NCBI GenBank assembly: GCA_047626155.1
Contig: JBLHRR010000010.1
Location: 4,276 to 68,275, forward strand
Length of the DNA stretch: 64,000 nucleotides
From: CALGLS01 sp047626155
GTDB lineage: Bacteria > Bacteroidota > Bacteroidia > Chitinophagales > Saprospiraceae
Direction: 5' to 3'
Part shown: in pieces, positions 9,801 to 18,217 of the stretch
How positions within the stretch are numbered: the stretch's first letter is position 1
Layout: every line of letters begins with the position of its first letter
Position numbers and translations under genes: made by a program
Notes under the pieces: model-generated
Database searches by the model: none
Told to the model about the DNA's origin: nothing
Seen by the model: the letters and a program-made list of their open reading frames with translations, nothing else

Positions 9801-12800
9801 CTGCATCCGGACATGGAATATCACCATCTAAAATTGTAATTGTTCCTTGAGGATCACTTACGTTTCCGTTGGTTGGATTAGATAAATTGACTAGAAAACT
9901 CTCTGTATCTTCCGGATCATTATCATCTACAATAACAAAGGTGACATCCACACAAGTTTCACCAGCCGGGATTGTTGCCTGAGCTGATTTAGCTTCATAG
10001 TCAATTCCGGAGATTGCAGCTGCATTAGATGTAGCATAGTTCACTGTTACAGGAACCGTAGTGGTTTGATCTAAGCAAATTTGCAAAGTAGCTGTTCCAT
10101 CTTCCTCGTTTACGGTGATATCGTTGATGGTAATATTAGGCACCACAGGAGGTTCTTTATCGGTATCAAGAATGGTTACTAGTCCAGAAGGGTTTCCAAT
10201 GTTAGCATTTATAGGCGCACTAAGATTTACAAAGAAAGGCTCTTTCGGTTCCGGATTTTCATCATCAATAATAACGAAGGTGACATCCACACAAGTTTCA
10301 CCAGCCGGGATGGTTGCCTGAGCTGATTTAGCTTCATAATCAATTCCGGAGATTGCAGCTGCATTAGATGTAGCATAGTTTACTGTTACAGGAACCGTAG
10401 TGGTTTGATCTAAGCAAATTTGCAAAGTAGCTGTTCCATCTTCCTCGTTTACGGTGATATCGTTGATGGTAATATTAGGCACCACAGGAGGTTCTTTATC
10501 GGTATCAAGAATGGTTACTAGTCCAGAAGGGTTTCCAATGTTAGCATTTATAGGCGCACTAAGATTTACAAAGAAAGGCTCTTTCGGTTCCGGATTTTCA
10601 TCATCAATAATAACGAAGGTGACATCCACACAAGTTTCACCAGCCGGGATGGTTGCCTGAGCTGATTTAGCTTCATAATCAATTCCGGAGATTGCAGCTG
10701 CATTAGATGTAGCATAGTTTACTGTTACAGGAACCGTAGTGGTTTGATCTAAGCAAATTTGCAAAGTAGCTGTTCCATCTTCCTCGTTTACGGTAATGTC
10801 GTTGATGCTAATGGAAGGCTGAACGATAACCATTGCACCTGCCACATCAAGGCTGGCACAAATAGCTCCTCCTCCCTGGATAAGCAATGCATTCACATCA
10901 AAGCCAGTAGTTGTTCCAAATTGTACAATACCTAGATCCAGCGTGTTTGGATCGTATACCAAAGAATGAATGGTATATTTTCCTAATTCAGTTACTTCAA
11001 AAGAAGGATTAGGTCCAGCATTAATGATGATAAGGTTGATTCCTTTAGTCAGTACAAAGAGTTGGTTGAAACCAGCAGGAATGTTGGCGTCACCATTTGC
11101 AGTAGCTGTTATCGTAGCGGTTCCATTGACCAATTGAACAGTAGGCTGGTCGGTAGACATAGAACCAGCGTCAACGGTACAAGGCTCTTTATCTGTATCC
11201 AGAATGTTAACGGTACCTTGCGGATCACTTATGTTTCCGTTGGCTGGATTAGACAAATTGACCACAAAGTTCTCCGTATCTTCTGGATCATTGTCATCTA
11301 CAATGTCAAAAGTAACAGAGATACAATTCTCGCTCTCAGGAATAGTTACCGTTGCATTTTTATTGTTATAATCTGAATCGTCGATAGCTGAAGCATCCGC
11401 TGTCGCGTAATCAACAGTAACTGAAACAGTAGTAGTTTGGTCTAGGCAAATTTCCAAAGTAGCGGTACCGTCTTCCTCGTTTACAGTAATGTCGTTAATG
11501 CTAATGTTAGGAACTACAATGTCGGTGCCTAAGCAAGTACAGCTATCAGCTTGGATGATATCATTTATTGTATAAGAATTGTTATCATCACAAGCTGATC
11601 CGACTGTAGTCGGAAGCATTGGATTGTTCGGTTCGCAATCTTCATTGTCGCAAATACCATCATTGTCTGCGTCTGTGACTGTAACCGTGGCATTGTCAGA
11701 ATCTGTATCTCCAACACAGTCTGTTACGGTTACCGTGTAGGTTGTTGTAGCGCCAGGCTGAATAGTTATGCTCGGCGTAGTAGCGCTATTAGACCAAAGG
11801 TATGTGACTGTATTGTTGGATTGGGTAGCGCAACAGTCTCCAAATGCTCTGATGTCGTCAATATCCCAAGCGGATATATCCGCTCCGTTTCCAATTTGGT
11901 CATAAGCTAATAACTCAAAACTATAAAGTGCTATATCATCTGACTGGAAGTTGATGTCACTTGAGAAGTCAAAAGTTCTCATACTCCAATTGTTGGTAGA
12001 AGTATTGAGATTCGTTTGTTTAAAAATTTCAACTCCATTTTTCAAAACCCTAATTCCATATTTTGTAGGATAGTTGTTAGGGCCTGTGCTACTCGTGTAT
12101 CCTGTTTGTGACCAAATGAAAGTGCTTGGTGCAAATTCTTTAAACGTAAGTTTAGTGATACCACTATTGCCATTACTAGGATCAATAGAGATGTCAAAAC
12201 GAAGTGCTTTAGGATGGTTGTCCACAAAGTTGTTAATGTCTGGCATTCCTAAGCAGACGGCATCTCCAGGATCTTCATTACCTGCATCATCTGTACAGGA
12301 GTGGTTTCCATCAAAACGATATAGTCCAGAAGCCGTTACAGAAGCGCAGGATAGACCATTAGTGGATGAAGTCATTTCAGAGTAATCGGAATTAGATCCG
12401 TCACCACTGAAAGAAGCGCAATCTTCCAAATCCCATTTAGCTATTTGTTGAGCATTGCTACCGTTACCAAAACCACAAGGAGTTTGGCAACTGCTCTCGT
12501 CTGTGTAAGTAGCCGTTAAGGTAACAGTCTCACCAGGACAAATACCTTGGTCTGATTGTACAGTTACTTTGATACTGCCATTTTGATTTGGCCCACTGTT
12601 ACCAGCGCAAGTACAGCCATCAGCTTGGATGACATCGTTTATTGTATTAGAATTGTTATCATTACAAGAAGTTCCGGGGTTAGCAGGAATATTGGGATTG
12701 TTCGGTGCACAATCATCTACGTTGCAAGTGCCATCATTATCTGAGTCTGCGCAATTTTCGCAATCATCTGCCCCCCCGGATAGTTTGATATTTATATCTC

Positions 12801-13854
12801 CGACGTGACCACCGCTGTTTGCGTCCAGCGAAATGTCTCCACCACTATTGGGCTGCTGAGTAATAAATCCAGTAAACGAGGTGGACATACCAAAGGCGTT
12901 GGCAGTACCTGTTGCGTTGGCCCCAACTCCTAACTGCGGCGCAGTTCCATAGGAACTAATATTTATAACAGCTCCGTCTATAAGTTGCTTTCCTTTAAGT
13001 GTTCCGGAAAAATCTTGATAGTAGTAAAAATTATTAGTGTTTGGATTCAAACAACTGTGCGGTTTTGGACTGTTAGGCGCCGTTTCTGTTTTACCAGTTA
13101 GTGTGATGTCAATGTCAAAAACAATATTACTTTGTTCATTATTGGCCCATCTAGCGGTATAAGTTGCAGTACCATTAGTATATTCTATTAATTCTCCATT
13201 TGAGATGGAATAATAGAAGTCCTCTCCTTCAACTTTTAACCATCCAGCATAAGTTTCATCATTGTTACAGTTTACAACATTACTTGCTGTTCTTGTCGTA
13301 CAAATAGGTACTGTTGGAGGTGGTGGATTGTTTGGGTCCGGACAAGGAATTTCTAGTACGTACTCTGCCTCGAAAGAAGCCGTTCTATCGGTCCACTTAC
13401 CATTGGATTTTAACAAACGAACATAGTGTTCATTGCCATTATCGTTATTCGGCTCTCCAGTTTCCCAATAGGTATAAGAAGGGCTTAGTCCTTGAACGGT
13501 TTTAAAGTTGCCTTCGGAATCTTCATCGGTCAAGCCAAGCCAGACATAGTCTGCCTGAATATTACTTCGAATGTATTCATTTTCCGCAGCGTTATTAATG
13601 ATAAGTAAATGCCCACCACTTGACTCCGCAGCACTTTTAGCCTGGTGCCAGGTGAAGTTACTGGTGTTGGAGCAGTAGTATTTACTGTTGTTGTATTCTC
13701 CCAGATAAATCATATTATTTATCTGGTTGGATACTAAAGAGCAGTCGGGTGGTTGGTTACTGCTTTTAAAGGCAGCGGCCCCCGAATTAGCAAAACTTGT
13801 TAGAGACAGCAATAGTCCTAACAAGCCAAAAAGCACAGTTTTGCAATGCATCAT
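6817..13854 (-). CDS. Giant T9SS surface protein: C-type lectin, Calx-beta, SdrD-B, type A tail
   Basis: This 2345-residue exported protein has a signal peptide at 1-22. A C-type lectin-like domain follows (about 50-172; WLGLTDEDSEG, WETGEPNN, KWTDR). Calcium-type DxDxDG motifs with a Cys-rich DCAPNNP...DGCTC unit occur near 368, 728 and 1342. A jelly-roll-like module at 470-680 contains SAWDIDDIRAFGDCC. Four Calx-beta domains lie between 782 and 1340, the last three almost identical, and an SdrD-B/Cna-B-like domain (GNRIWNDENQNGIQD) lies near 1745-1860. Ig/PKD-like segments lead to a type A sorting domain at about 2265-2345 (IIFPNPAIDLTTL, ending QLVNKLLKAN). This architecture fits a secreted adhesin or matrix protein displayed through the T9SS. 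It is transcribed alone and has its own terminator. Confidence 0.88.
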   Translation of the reverse strand: MMHCKTVLFGLLGLLLSLTSFANSGAAAFKSSNQPPDCSLVSNQINNMIYLGEYNNSKYYCSNTSNFTWHQAKSAAESSGGHLLIINNAAENEYIRSNIQADYVWLGLTDEDSEGNFKTVQGLSPSYTYWETGEPNNDNGNEHYVRLLKSNGKWTDRTASFEAEYVLEIPCPDPNNPPPPTVPICTTRTASNVVNCNNDETYAGWLKVEGEDFYYSISNGELIEYTNGTATYTARWANNEQSNIVFDIDITLTGKTETAPNSPKPHSCLNPNTNNFYYYQDFSGTLKGKQLIDGAVINISSYGTAPQLGVGANATGTANAFGMSTSFTGFITQQPNSGGDISLDANSGGHVGDINIKLSGGADDCENCADSDNDGTCNVDDCAPNNPNIPANPGTSCNDNNSNTINDVIQADGCTCAGNSGPNQNGSIKVTVQSDQGICPGETVTLTATYTDESSCQTPCGFGNGSNAQQIAKWDLEDCASFSGDGSNSDYSEMTSSTNGLSCASVTASGLYRFDGNHSCTDDAGNEDPGDAVCLGMPDINNFVDNHPKALRFDISIDPSNGNSGITKLTFKEFAPSTFIWSQTGYTSSTGPNNYPTKYGIRVLKNGVEIFKQTNLNTSTNNWSMRTFDFSSDINFQSDDIALYSFELLAYDQIGNGADISAWDIDDIRAFGDCCATQSNNTVTYLWSNSATTPSITIQPGATTTYTVTVTDCVGDTDSDNATVTVTDADNDGICDNEDCEPNNPMLPTTVGSACDDNNSYTINDIIQADSCTCLGTDIVVPNISINDITVNEEDGTATLEICLDQTTTVSVTVDYATADASAIDDSDYNNKNATVTIPESENCISVTFDIVDDNDPEDTENFVVNLSNPANGNISDPQGTVNILDTDKEPCTVDAGSMSTDQPTVQLVNGTATITATANGDANIPAGFNQLFVLTKGINLIIINAGPNPSFEVTELGKYTIHSLVYDPNTLDLGIVQFGTTTGFDVNALLIQGGGAICASLDVAGAMVIVQPSISINDITVNEEDGTATLQICLDQTTTVPVTVNYATSNAAAISGIDYEAKSAQATIPAGETCVDVTFVIIDDENPEPKEPFFVNLSAPINANIGNPSGLVTILDTDKEPPVVPNITINDITVNEEDGTATLQICLDQTTTVPVTVNYATSNAAAISGIDYEAKSAQATIPAGETCVDVTFVIIDDENPEPKEPFFVNLSAPINANIGNPSGLVTILDTDKEPPVVPNITINDITVNEEDGTATLQICLDQTTTVPVTVNYATSNAAAISGIDYEAKSAQATIPAGETCVDVTFVIVDDNDPEDTESFLVNLSNPTNGNVSDPQGTITILDGDIPCPDADDDGLCDNDDCAPNDANLPTVPGTACNDNNANTINDIIQSDGCTCAGVASPCDLTVTLGDDVTICSGDNVAITAMVDGAAVCTPPDCSNTTLVTYNGSCDDPTECLFPSGIASCLADVSGICPTEGPVNSSCNNNIICIASMFNSWDFTMKANSPFEFKEIEADFWYPTDGSNAGGTANSSSCPTSYDATIKFFVDDVLIATKIVNVEENQILTKTVGPDSPILVETGSTLRVEIGGTPDDEDCDLFELAGLRVNGCCSSQSPMETNTYNWSGPGVNSASAATVVVNKAGTYCVTVTDCSGCTSIDCITVAQPAANLNAEINVINMPSSTSSSNGVLQVAASGGTGPYTFAWSNGQTNSAINGLPSGYYGVTITDNNGCTSSSNATLNARAVIGNRIWNDENQNGIQDTGEEGLAGLPVTINGLQSGGNVYTNSTVSGPDGIYSFDNLDPGNYEIGFTAPQDFIAAPTSAGNDEALDSNADSNTGNTGSISVGFNDVIDDIDAGFHRDCSDLETDFTVSEPICINSMAIFDAFPVGTGASYNWYFFNGTTTSTTYIGSQTGKSVGMSFTSAGQKLVRLNVAFEGCEFSVDHLITVLGNNDPACSSCSNITDGGQIGNDQSGCAPFNPGDLTNITAPSGGNGTIEYRWAASISGTAPQGFDDPNWTVINIADQIIYKPGTINQTTYYIRFSKRSGCEEWTGMSNFVEVEVMGDDITAEFEVLSDPICSGSVLYLAAFDVGTNAAYDWYFFNGPSTNSTFIGGRSGQEVNFTFTSGGEKLVRLSVTNSFGCSAIIDQIITVLAEGDPACANNLVQNNLELRLALNPDDEVMLDWKATNEPGGAIYEVEHSLDGINFDIIGSNDSGSKSGNAMLYEYVDDMVSFGLNYYRVKQVLVDGQFQYSAVKDITIKFTDGNKGIIFPNPAIDLTTLIFSTPLEKQTDFEVVNAQGSIVKRFTMAPGMDRIDLNVSKWQTGYYFIYTTGSGYRQLVNKLLKAN
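9938..10790. repeat. 339-bp tandem direct repeats encoding Calx-beta domains
   Basis: Near-identical units repeat with an exact 339-bp period (9938 aligns with 10277 and 10616), about 2.5 copies, in frame (113 codons). Divergence is only a few bases, so the array is recent or kept uniform by gene conversion. Such repeats can change copy number and can collapse in short-read assembly. Confidence 0.85.
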
Positions 13855-14509
13855 AAGAGTTATAGGTTAAAAATAGTTCAGGAGCCGGTATAAAAGCTTT
13901 TTTGATTATTGAAAGCTGTCTAGAAAAGGCGTAAACACTATTTGTTTTCCGGGTACGGAATTAGTTAATTAATAATATTTTAATAAGTATTTTATTCGTT
14001 GTATTTTGATTGTAAAACAAAACGGGAGGGATGTATTTTGTTTGTTATATATAGAAGAGTATTTTACTGTTTAGTATTGATTATTATTCATGCCTAATTA
14101 TAGATTTTAACTCAGCTAAACAATTACGTCTTAAGCTGGCATCAGTTCAGAGTCAATAGGACATTCTTAAATGCGCCTTGTTCATGAACAGGGTGTTTGT
14201 TTATTCTCGGATGATTTGGCGATATGGATATATCAGCCTTAGGTTTGTTCTTTGTTCCAAAATAATTTATTTGGATACCCTTAAAGATTCTGCAATTAGT
14301 GAACCACTTTGAACTCCTCACGGGAATGGGTTTCAGGGAATTAGGAATTTAGGTTTTTTATAACTAGAAATGAATAAATACCTTAATGTATATTAACATT
14401 GAAAATGAGTTGGTTAGTAGGGCTGAGGTTTTTGGGTGAAATTATTTTTTTACTTAAAGAATAGGCTTTAAAATTATTTCACCCTGTCACAGAGAAAGAA
14501 AGAGGAGAC
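13855..14509. other. Upstream region of the lectin giant
   Basis: A long AT-rich non-coding stretch of about 650 bases, presumably with the promoter of the minus-strand giant gene. It contains a 12-bp palindrome TGTTCATGAACA (about 14180). I see no canonical Bacteroidota promoter. Confidence 0.3.
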
Positions 14510-14591
14510 TAGAGGTTATTCCAAATAGAATGGTACGGTCGGCCGGAAACCGAACACCGAACACCGGAAACCCGAAACCGAATAACCTCTA
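14510..14591. repeat. Palindromic element, AGAGGTTATTC family, copy 2
   Basis: It begins TAGAGGTTATTCCAAATAG like copy 1 at 6384 and ends CCGAATAACCTCTA. It is 14 bases longer because of an extra ACCGAAC-like unit in the interior. The terminal inverted repeat is intact. Confidence 0.75.
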
Positions 14592-14611
14592 TTGACTCCA
14601 TTGCAATAAAA

Positions 14612-14643
14612 TACCCGAACCTCCTTGAGGAGAGATTCGGGTA
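14612..14643 (-). terminator. Terminator of the short lectin-giant relative
   Basis: Stem TACCCGAA (14612-14619) with TTCGGGTA (14636-14643), plus an inner CTCC/GGAG pair. An A-rich left flank gives a U tract on the minus transcript. Confidence 0.65.
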
Positions 14644-14694
14644 CTTAATATAATAAAAGCCTATAGTTTAGGAATAGGTTTATGATTTGCTTTT

Positions 14695-15915
14695 TTATTT
14701 CTTCGTCACAAGCACCTCATCTACTGCCGTTGTCCCATTGCAATCGGTGACTGTAACAGTATAGCTTCCGGCTGTTTTAACATCAATGCTATTGGTTCGC
14801 TGTCCGGTAGACCAAAGGTATCTGCTACTTTGAAAAGAACTAGTATTACAGCAGCCACCATATATTTTGATGTCGTCAATGTTCCAAACAGAAGTGGTAG
14901 TGGAGTCACGGTCTTGGTCATAAGCCAAAAGCTCAACCGTGAAAACCGTTGTACTACTTATCTCAAAAATGGGTTCGTTAGAGAAATCAAATATAGCCTC
15001 CGTCCAGGTCTTACTAGTCATCATATCAATAGCTTTGTAGATTTGCTTTCCGCCTTTTAAAATACGAATACCATATTTTGCAGGACCATTATTGGATCTA
15101 GTAGTGCTTCCTAATTGTGATTTGGAAGGTGTTTTCCCCATGAAAGTCAGCTTCGTGATTCTGGATACATCCGCTGATGGGTCAACTATAATGTCAAAAC
15201 GTAGCGATTGTGGATGATTGTTTTGAAACTCAGAAATCAGCGGCATATCAGCCATGATGGCTTTTTTTGCTTTGGAAGAATAAGATTTTGTTGGAATTAA
15301 ATCGGCTCCCTCTGAGCGGTAAAGCCCTTTTGTAACAATACTAGCGCAGAAGGTATTTTCATTGGTTGTATTGATAGAAGCGGAGTAATTATCCGTATTG
15401 TTACTGGGTGATCCTGTAGTGCCATTGTCAAGATTCCAGTGTGCGATAAGTGGTGTTTCCTCCTTGCAGGTGGTCACAATACAAGTGTTGAATTGCAATA
15501 CATTGGTACTGATGGTAATGGTTTCGTTAAGATTAATTTGGCGATCTTCTCCCAAATCAATAGTGATGGGGGAGTCCTTTTTTGTAGTGGTGCCAATACA
15601 GGTACAAGCATCGGCCTGTACTTTGTCGTCTTTTGTAAAATCATTGTTATCGTTACAGGGTGTCCCAGGCGTTGCCGGAAGATTTGGATTGTTGGGCGCG
15701 CAATCTACTTCGTTAGAGATACCATCTTTGTCGTCATCTATGAAAAGAGAAGCAGTTTCAGCAACGCACAACCTAGTGCCGTCTTTGAATAGTTCCGTAG
15801 CGGAAAAATTACAGTAAGAATAAGAGTTAGGAAAGGCGGAAATATGGCTTGCGTTAGCGGAGAATGATAATAACGCACACCATCCTCCAATGAGGATTGT
15901 GTTGAAAGGGTTCAT
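14695..15915 (-). CDS. Exported protein, short relative of the 2345-residue giant
   Basis: The protein has 406 residues when started at 15915 (MNPFNTILIGG..., a good signal peptide); an upstream ATG at 15957 would add 14 polar residues. It carries one calcium-type DDDKDGISNEVDCAPNNP unit with a DACTC Cys pattern. Next comes a 200-residue module matching residues 470-680 of the neighbouring giant (LRFDI.VDPS, ITKLTF, KYGIR.LK, WNIDDIKIYGGCC). It ends in an Ig-like strand set (AGSYTVTVTDCNGTTAV) and a plain stop, with no T9SS tail. Either it is secreted or periplasmic by another route, or it is a 3'-truncated duplicate. Its own hairpin terminator argues that it is a stable gene. Confidence 0.75.
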   Translation of the reverse strand: MNPFNTILIGGWCALLSFSANASHISAFPNSYSYCNFSATELFKDGTRLCVAETASLFIDDDKDGISNEVDCAPNNPNLPATPGTPCNDNNDFTKDDKVQADACTCIGTTTKKDSPITIDLGEDRQINLNETITISTNVLQFNTCIVTTCKEETPLIAHWNLDNGTTGSPSNNTDNYSASINTTNENTFCASIVTKGLYRSEGADLIPTKSYSSKAKKAIMADMPLISEFQNNHPQSLRFDIIVDPSADVSRITKLTFMGKTPSKSQLGSTTRSNNGPAKYGIRILKGGKQIYKAIDMMTSKTWTEAIFDFSNEPIFEISSTTVFTVELLAYDQDRDSTTTSVWNIDDIKIYGGCCNTSSFQSSRYLWSTGQRTNSIDVKTAGSYTVTVTDCNGTTAVDEVLVTKK

Positions 15916-16376
15916 GTTTTTGATATGTTTAAGGGATGAATGACTTCGGGTGTTCAATCCGAAACCATGTTAATATATGTTTCAAACACCCGTAAATGGG
16001 GTGTGTTTCTTAAAGTGGGTTGTATTCCTTAAAAGTACATGTTCTCTTCTTGATAGCAGCACAAAAAATAAATCAGAAACCTGATATTATTAAATTGATG
16101 ATGTAAAGATAGGGAACAAGCGGGAAATGTCCTCTCTATTTAAGATTATTTTTTTGTTAAATATTGGGCGAAAGCTTTGAAACATGAAATATTGTTTCGC
16201 TCAATTACTTTTTGGATTATAATATTTGATATAGAGGCAATAAAAGTTCCATTTATTATTTACTGATAATTAGTAGACTAAATATCGTGATTTGTGTACT
16301 TTTTATAGCCTCAGCTAGCGGAGGTCTTTTGGCTTTATAGCTTAGATTGGTTTAGTATTCGGTCAAACTTATTTAA
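15916..16376. other. Intergenic region, nothing clear
   Basis: AT-rich, no open frame of interest. A weak CCTC/GAGG hairpin at about 16309-16326 may end the coaE transcript. Confidence 0.3.
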
Positions 16377-16964
16377 TCATAAAACGCTTATTTGGTGATA
16401 AATATGAACCACCTGTTGCATCAAATTATGATTGGGATCATTATAAATTACAAAATCAGCTCGTCTGACCTTTTCCTGTTCGTCCATTTGGTTATTGATT
16501 CTGCTGAGGACTTCTTTTTCCCTAATGCCGTCTCTTTTCATAACTCTGGCTACTCGGATATCAACTGGAGCGGTGACCGCAATGATATAATCTAGCTTTT
16601 TATAAGAGCCACTTTCATACATTAAAGCCGCTTCTTGCAAAGCAAAGGGGCAATTTTTCTGAGCGCTGAACCAGCGCAAGACATCTTTTCCAACGGCAGG
16701 GTGAACCAGTGCATTGAGTATGGCCAATTTGGATTTATTACTAAAGGCAATAGCCGAAATATGTTTCCGATTAAGCGCTCCCGATTCCAAATAGGCCTCT
16801 TTCCCAAAGACTTTTTTGATTTGGTCGACAAGCGTCTTATCCTGAAGCATTAGACGCTTGGCTTCTGCATCTGCATAATAGGTAGGGATGCCCAGAACGG
16901 CGAATTGCTTACAGGCCGTCGTCTTTCCAGAGCCGATACCGCCGGTGATGCCTATTTTTAACAT
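16377..16964 (-). CDS. coaE: Dephospho-CoA kinase
   Basis: The last step of coenzyme A synthesis: phosphorylates the 3'-hydroxyl of dephospho-CoA with ATP, in the cytosol. The 195-residue length is typical. The P-loop GGIGSGKT is at residues 8-15. Next come YYADAEAKRLM (the CoA-site Asp) and HPAVGKDVLRW, then a lid region with RVARVMKRDGIREKEVLSRINNQM. The start at 16964 places the P-loop where the family has it. It stands alone between divergent and convergent neighbours. Confidence 0.95.
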   Translation of the reverse strand: MLKIGITGGIGSGKTTACKQFAVLGIPTYYADAEAKRLMLQDKTLVDQIKKVFGKEAYLESGALNRKHISAIAFSNKSKLAILNALVHPAVGKDVLRWFSAQKNCPFALQEAALMYESGSYKKLDYIIAVTAPVDIRVARVMKRDGIREKEVLSRINNQMDEQEKVRRADFVIYNDPNHNLMQQVVHIYHQISVL

Positions 16965-17143
16965 GATTTTTATTTTAGTGTAATACTTAGTGCAAAAAGG
17001 TCTTGTTCATTGAATATTAACTACCCCAGCAAGGATACAAAATAAGGCTCACTCAACAAAAACAGGGAACGGTTTATGTATTTATAACTAATTTTAGTAA
17101 TTTGTCAATGATGAACGTTTAAAGTTCCTAAAAAGCAAAAGCT

Positions 17144-18169
17144 GTGATGAAAAAAAACTACCTCCAAATTTTATTTTTTTGCCTCTTGGTATCGACTGGG
17201 CTTCAATCGCAGGATATTCACTATTCTCAATATTATAACTCGCCGCTCAACATTAGCCCAGCATTGACCGGGATGTATAATGGAGATATGCGCTTTATGG
17301 GGAATTACCGAGATCAATGGAGCTCCGTGCCTGTTGATTATCGAACCTACACAGCTGCTTTTGATATGAAGTATTTTCATAAAAAACTGGAAAATGGATT
17401 CTTTGGCGGCGGCATTGTTTTGAATACAGATAAAGCAGGTGATTCGGAATTAGGGATGACACAGGTGGCATTGAGTGGTGCGTATACTCAGCGTCTCAAT
17501 GACAATAATATGATGACTGCCGGTTTTCAATTTGGCGTAGGCCAACGATCATTCAGCTTGAATGCCCTAAAATTTGAGAATCAATGGAATGGCGATGTTT
17601 ATGAAGCAACGGCAGGTACTGGAGAAAATTTTAGCAATACCAGCGTAGCTTTTGTTGATGTAGGCGCAGGTTTCAACTGGCGGTTACAATTTGATGAAGG
17701 ACTCAGAAGGTTGGATATTGGTGTAGGCGCTTTTCATCTAAATAAACCACAACAAAAATTTTATGAAGGTGGCGACGTTGCCTTGCCTATGCGCCTTAGT
17801 TTCTATGCTTCCGGTGAAGCAGAGGTCAATGAGTTATGGTCTGTCGTTTTCCATGGAATCGCTCAGTTTCAGGGTCCTAACAAAGAAGGAATTACTGGGA
17901 CAGGCGTGAAATATTGGCTAAACAAAGCGAGAGGTAAAGAAATGGCTATTCAACTTGGAACTGCTTATCGATTTTTCGGACGTTCTGATGCGGTTATTCC
18001 TTCCGTTGAACTGCAATATTTGGCTTGGAAATTTGGCTTAAGCTACGATATAAATTTATCAGACTTTGACGTGGCAACCAATAGCAGAGGAGGTCTCGAA
18101 CTTTCTTTGATTTATATTATTACAAAAGTAAAACCGACTAAAGAGATCAAGGCCTGTCCTGTCTTTTAA
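17144..18169 (+). CDS. PorP/SprF family type IX secretion outer-membrane protein
   Basis: A 341-residue outer-membrane beta-barrel of the PorP/SprF family. The signal peptide ends LQSQ at residue 23, followed by the family opening DIHYSQYYNSPLNISPALTGMYNGDMRFMGNYRDQW (here interrupted only by numbering: residues 24-60). Alternating hydrophobic strands continue to the end. SprF of Flavobacterium is needed to export the adhesin SprB, and SprF-like genes often lie next to genes for proteins with type B sorting tails. Two such giants lie downstream (20832 and 27846). A second ATG one codon later is an equal start choice. The next gene begins 48 bases after this stop, so the two probably form one transcript. 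Confidence 0.9.
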   Translation: MMKKNYLQILFFCLLVSTGLQSQDIHYSQYYNSPLNISPALTGMYNGDMRFMGNYRDQWSSVPVDYRTYTAAFDMKYFHKKLENGFFGGGIVLNTDKAGDSELGMTQVALSGAYTQRLNDNNMMTAGFQFGVGQRSFSLNALKFENQWNGDVYEATAGTGENFSNTSVAFVDVGAGFNWRLQFDEGLRRLDIGVGAFHLNKPQQKFYEGGDVALPMRLSFYASGEAEVNELWSVVFHGIAQFQGPNKEGITGTGVKYWLNKARGKEMAIQLGTAYRFFGRSDAVIPSVELQYLAWKFGLSYDINLSDFDVATNSRGGLELSLIYIITKVKPTKEIKACPVF

Positions 18170-18217
18170 TTGTGTCAAATCTACACTGCTCCTTCTGTTT
18201 ACTAACATTATGCACCC

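Noticed and set aside
9938..10790. CRISPR array
   Set aside because: The 339-bp units are in-frame Calx-beta domains, not short repeats with unique spacers.
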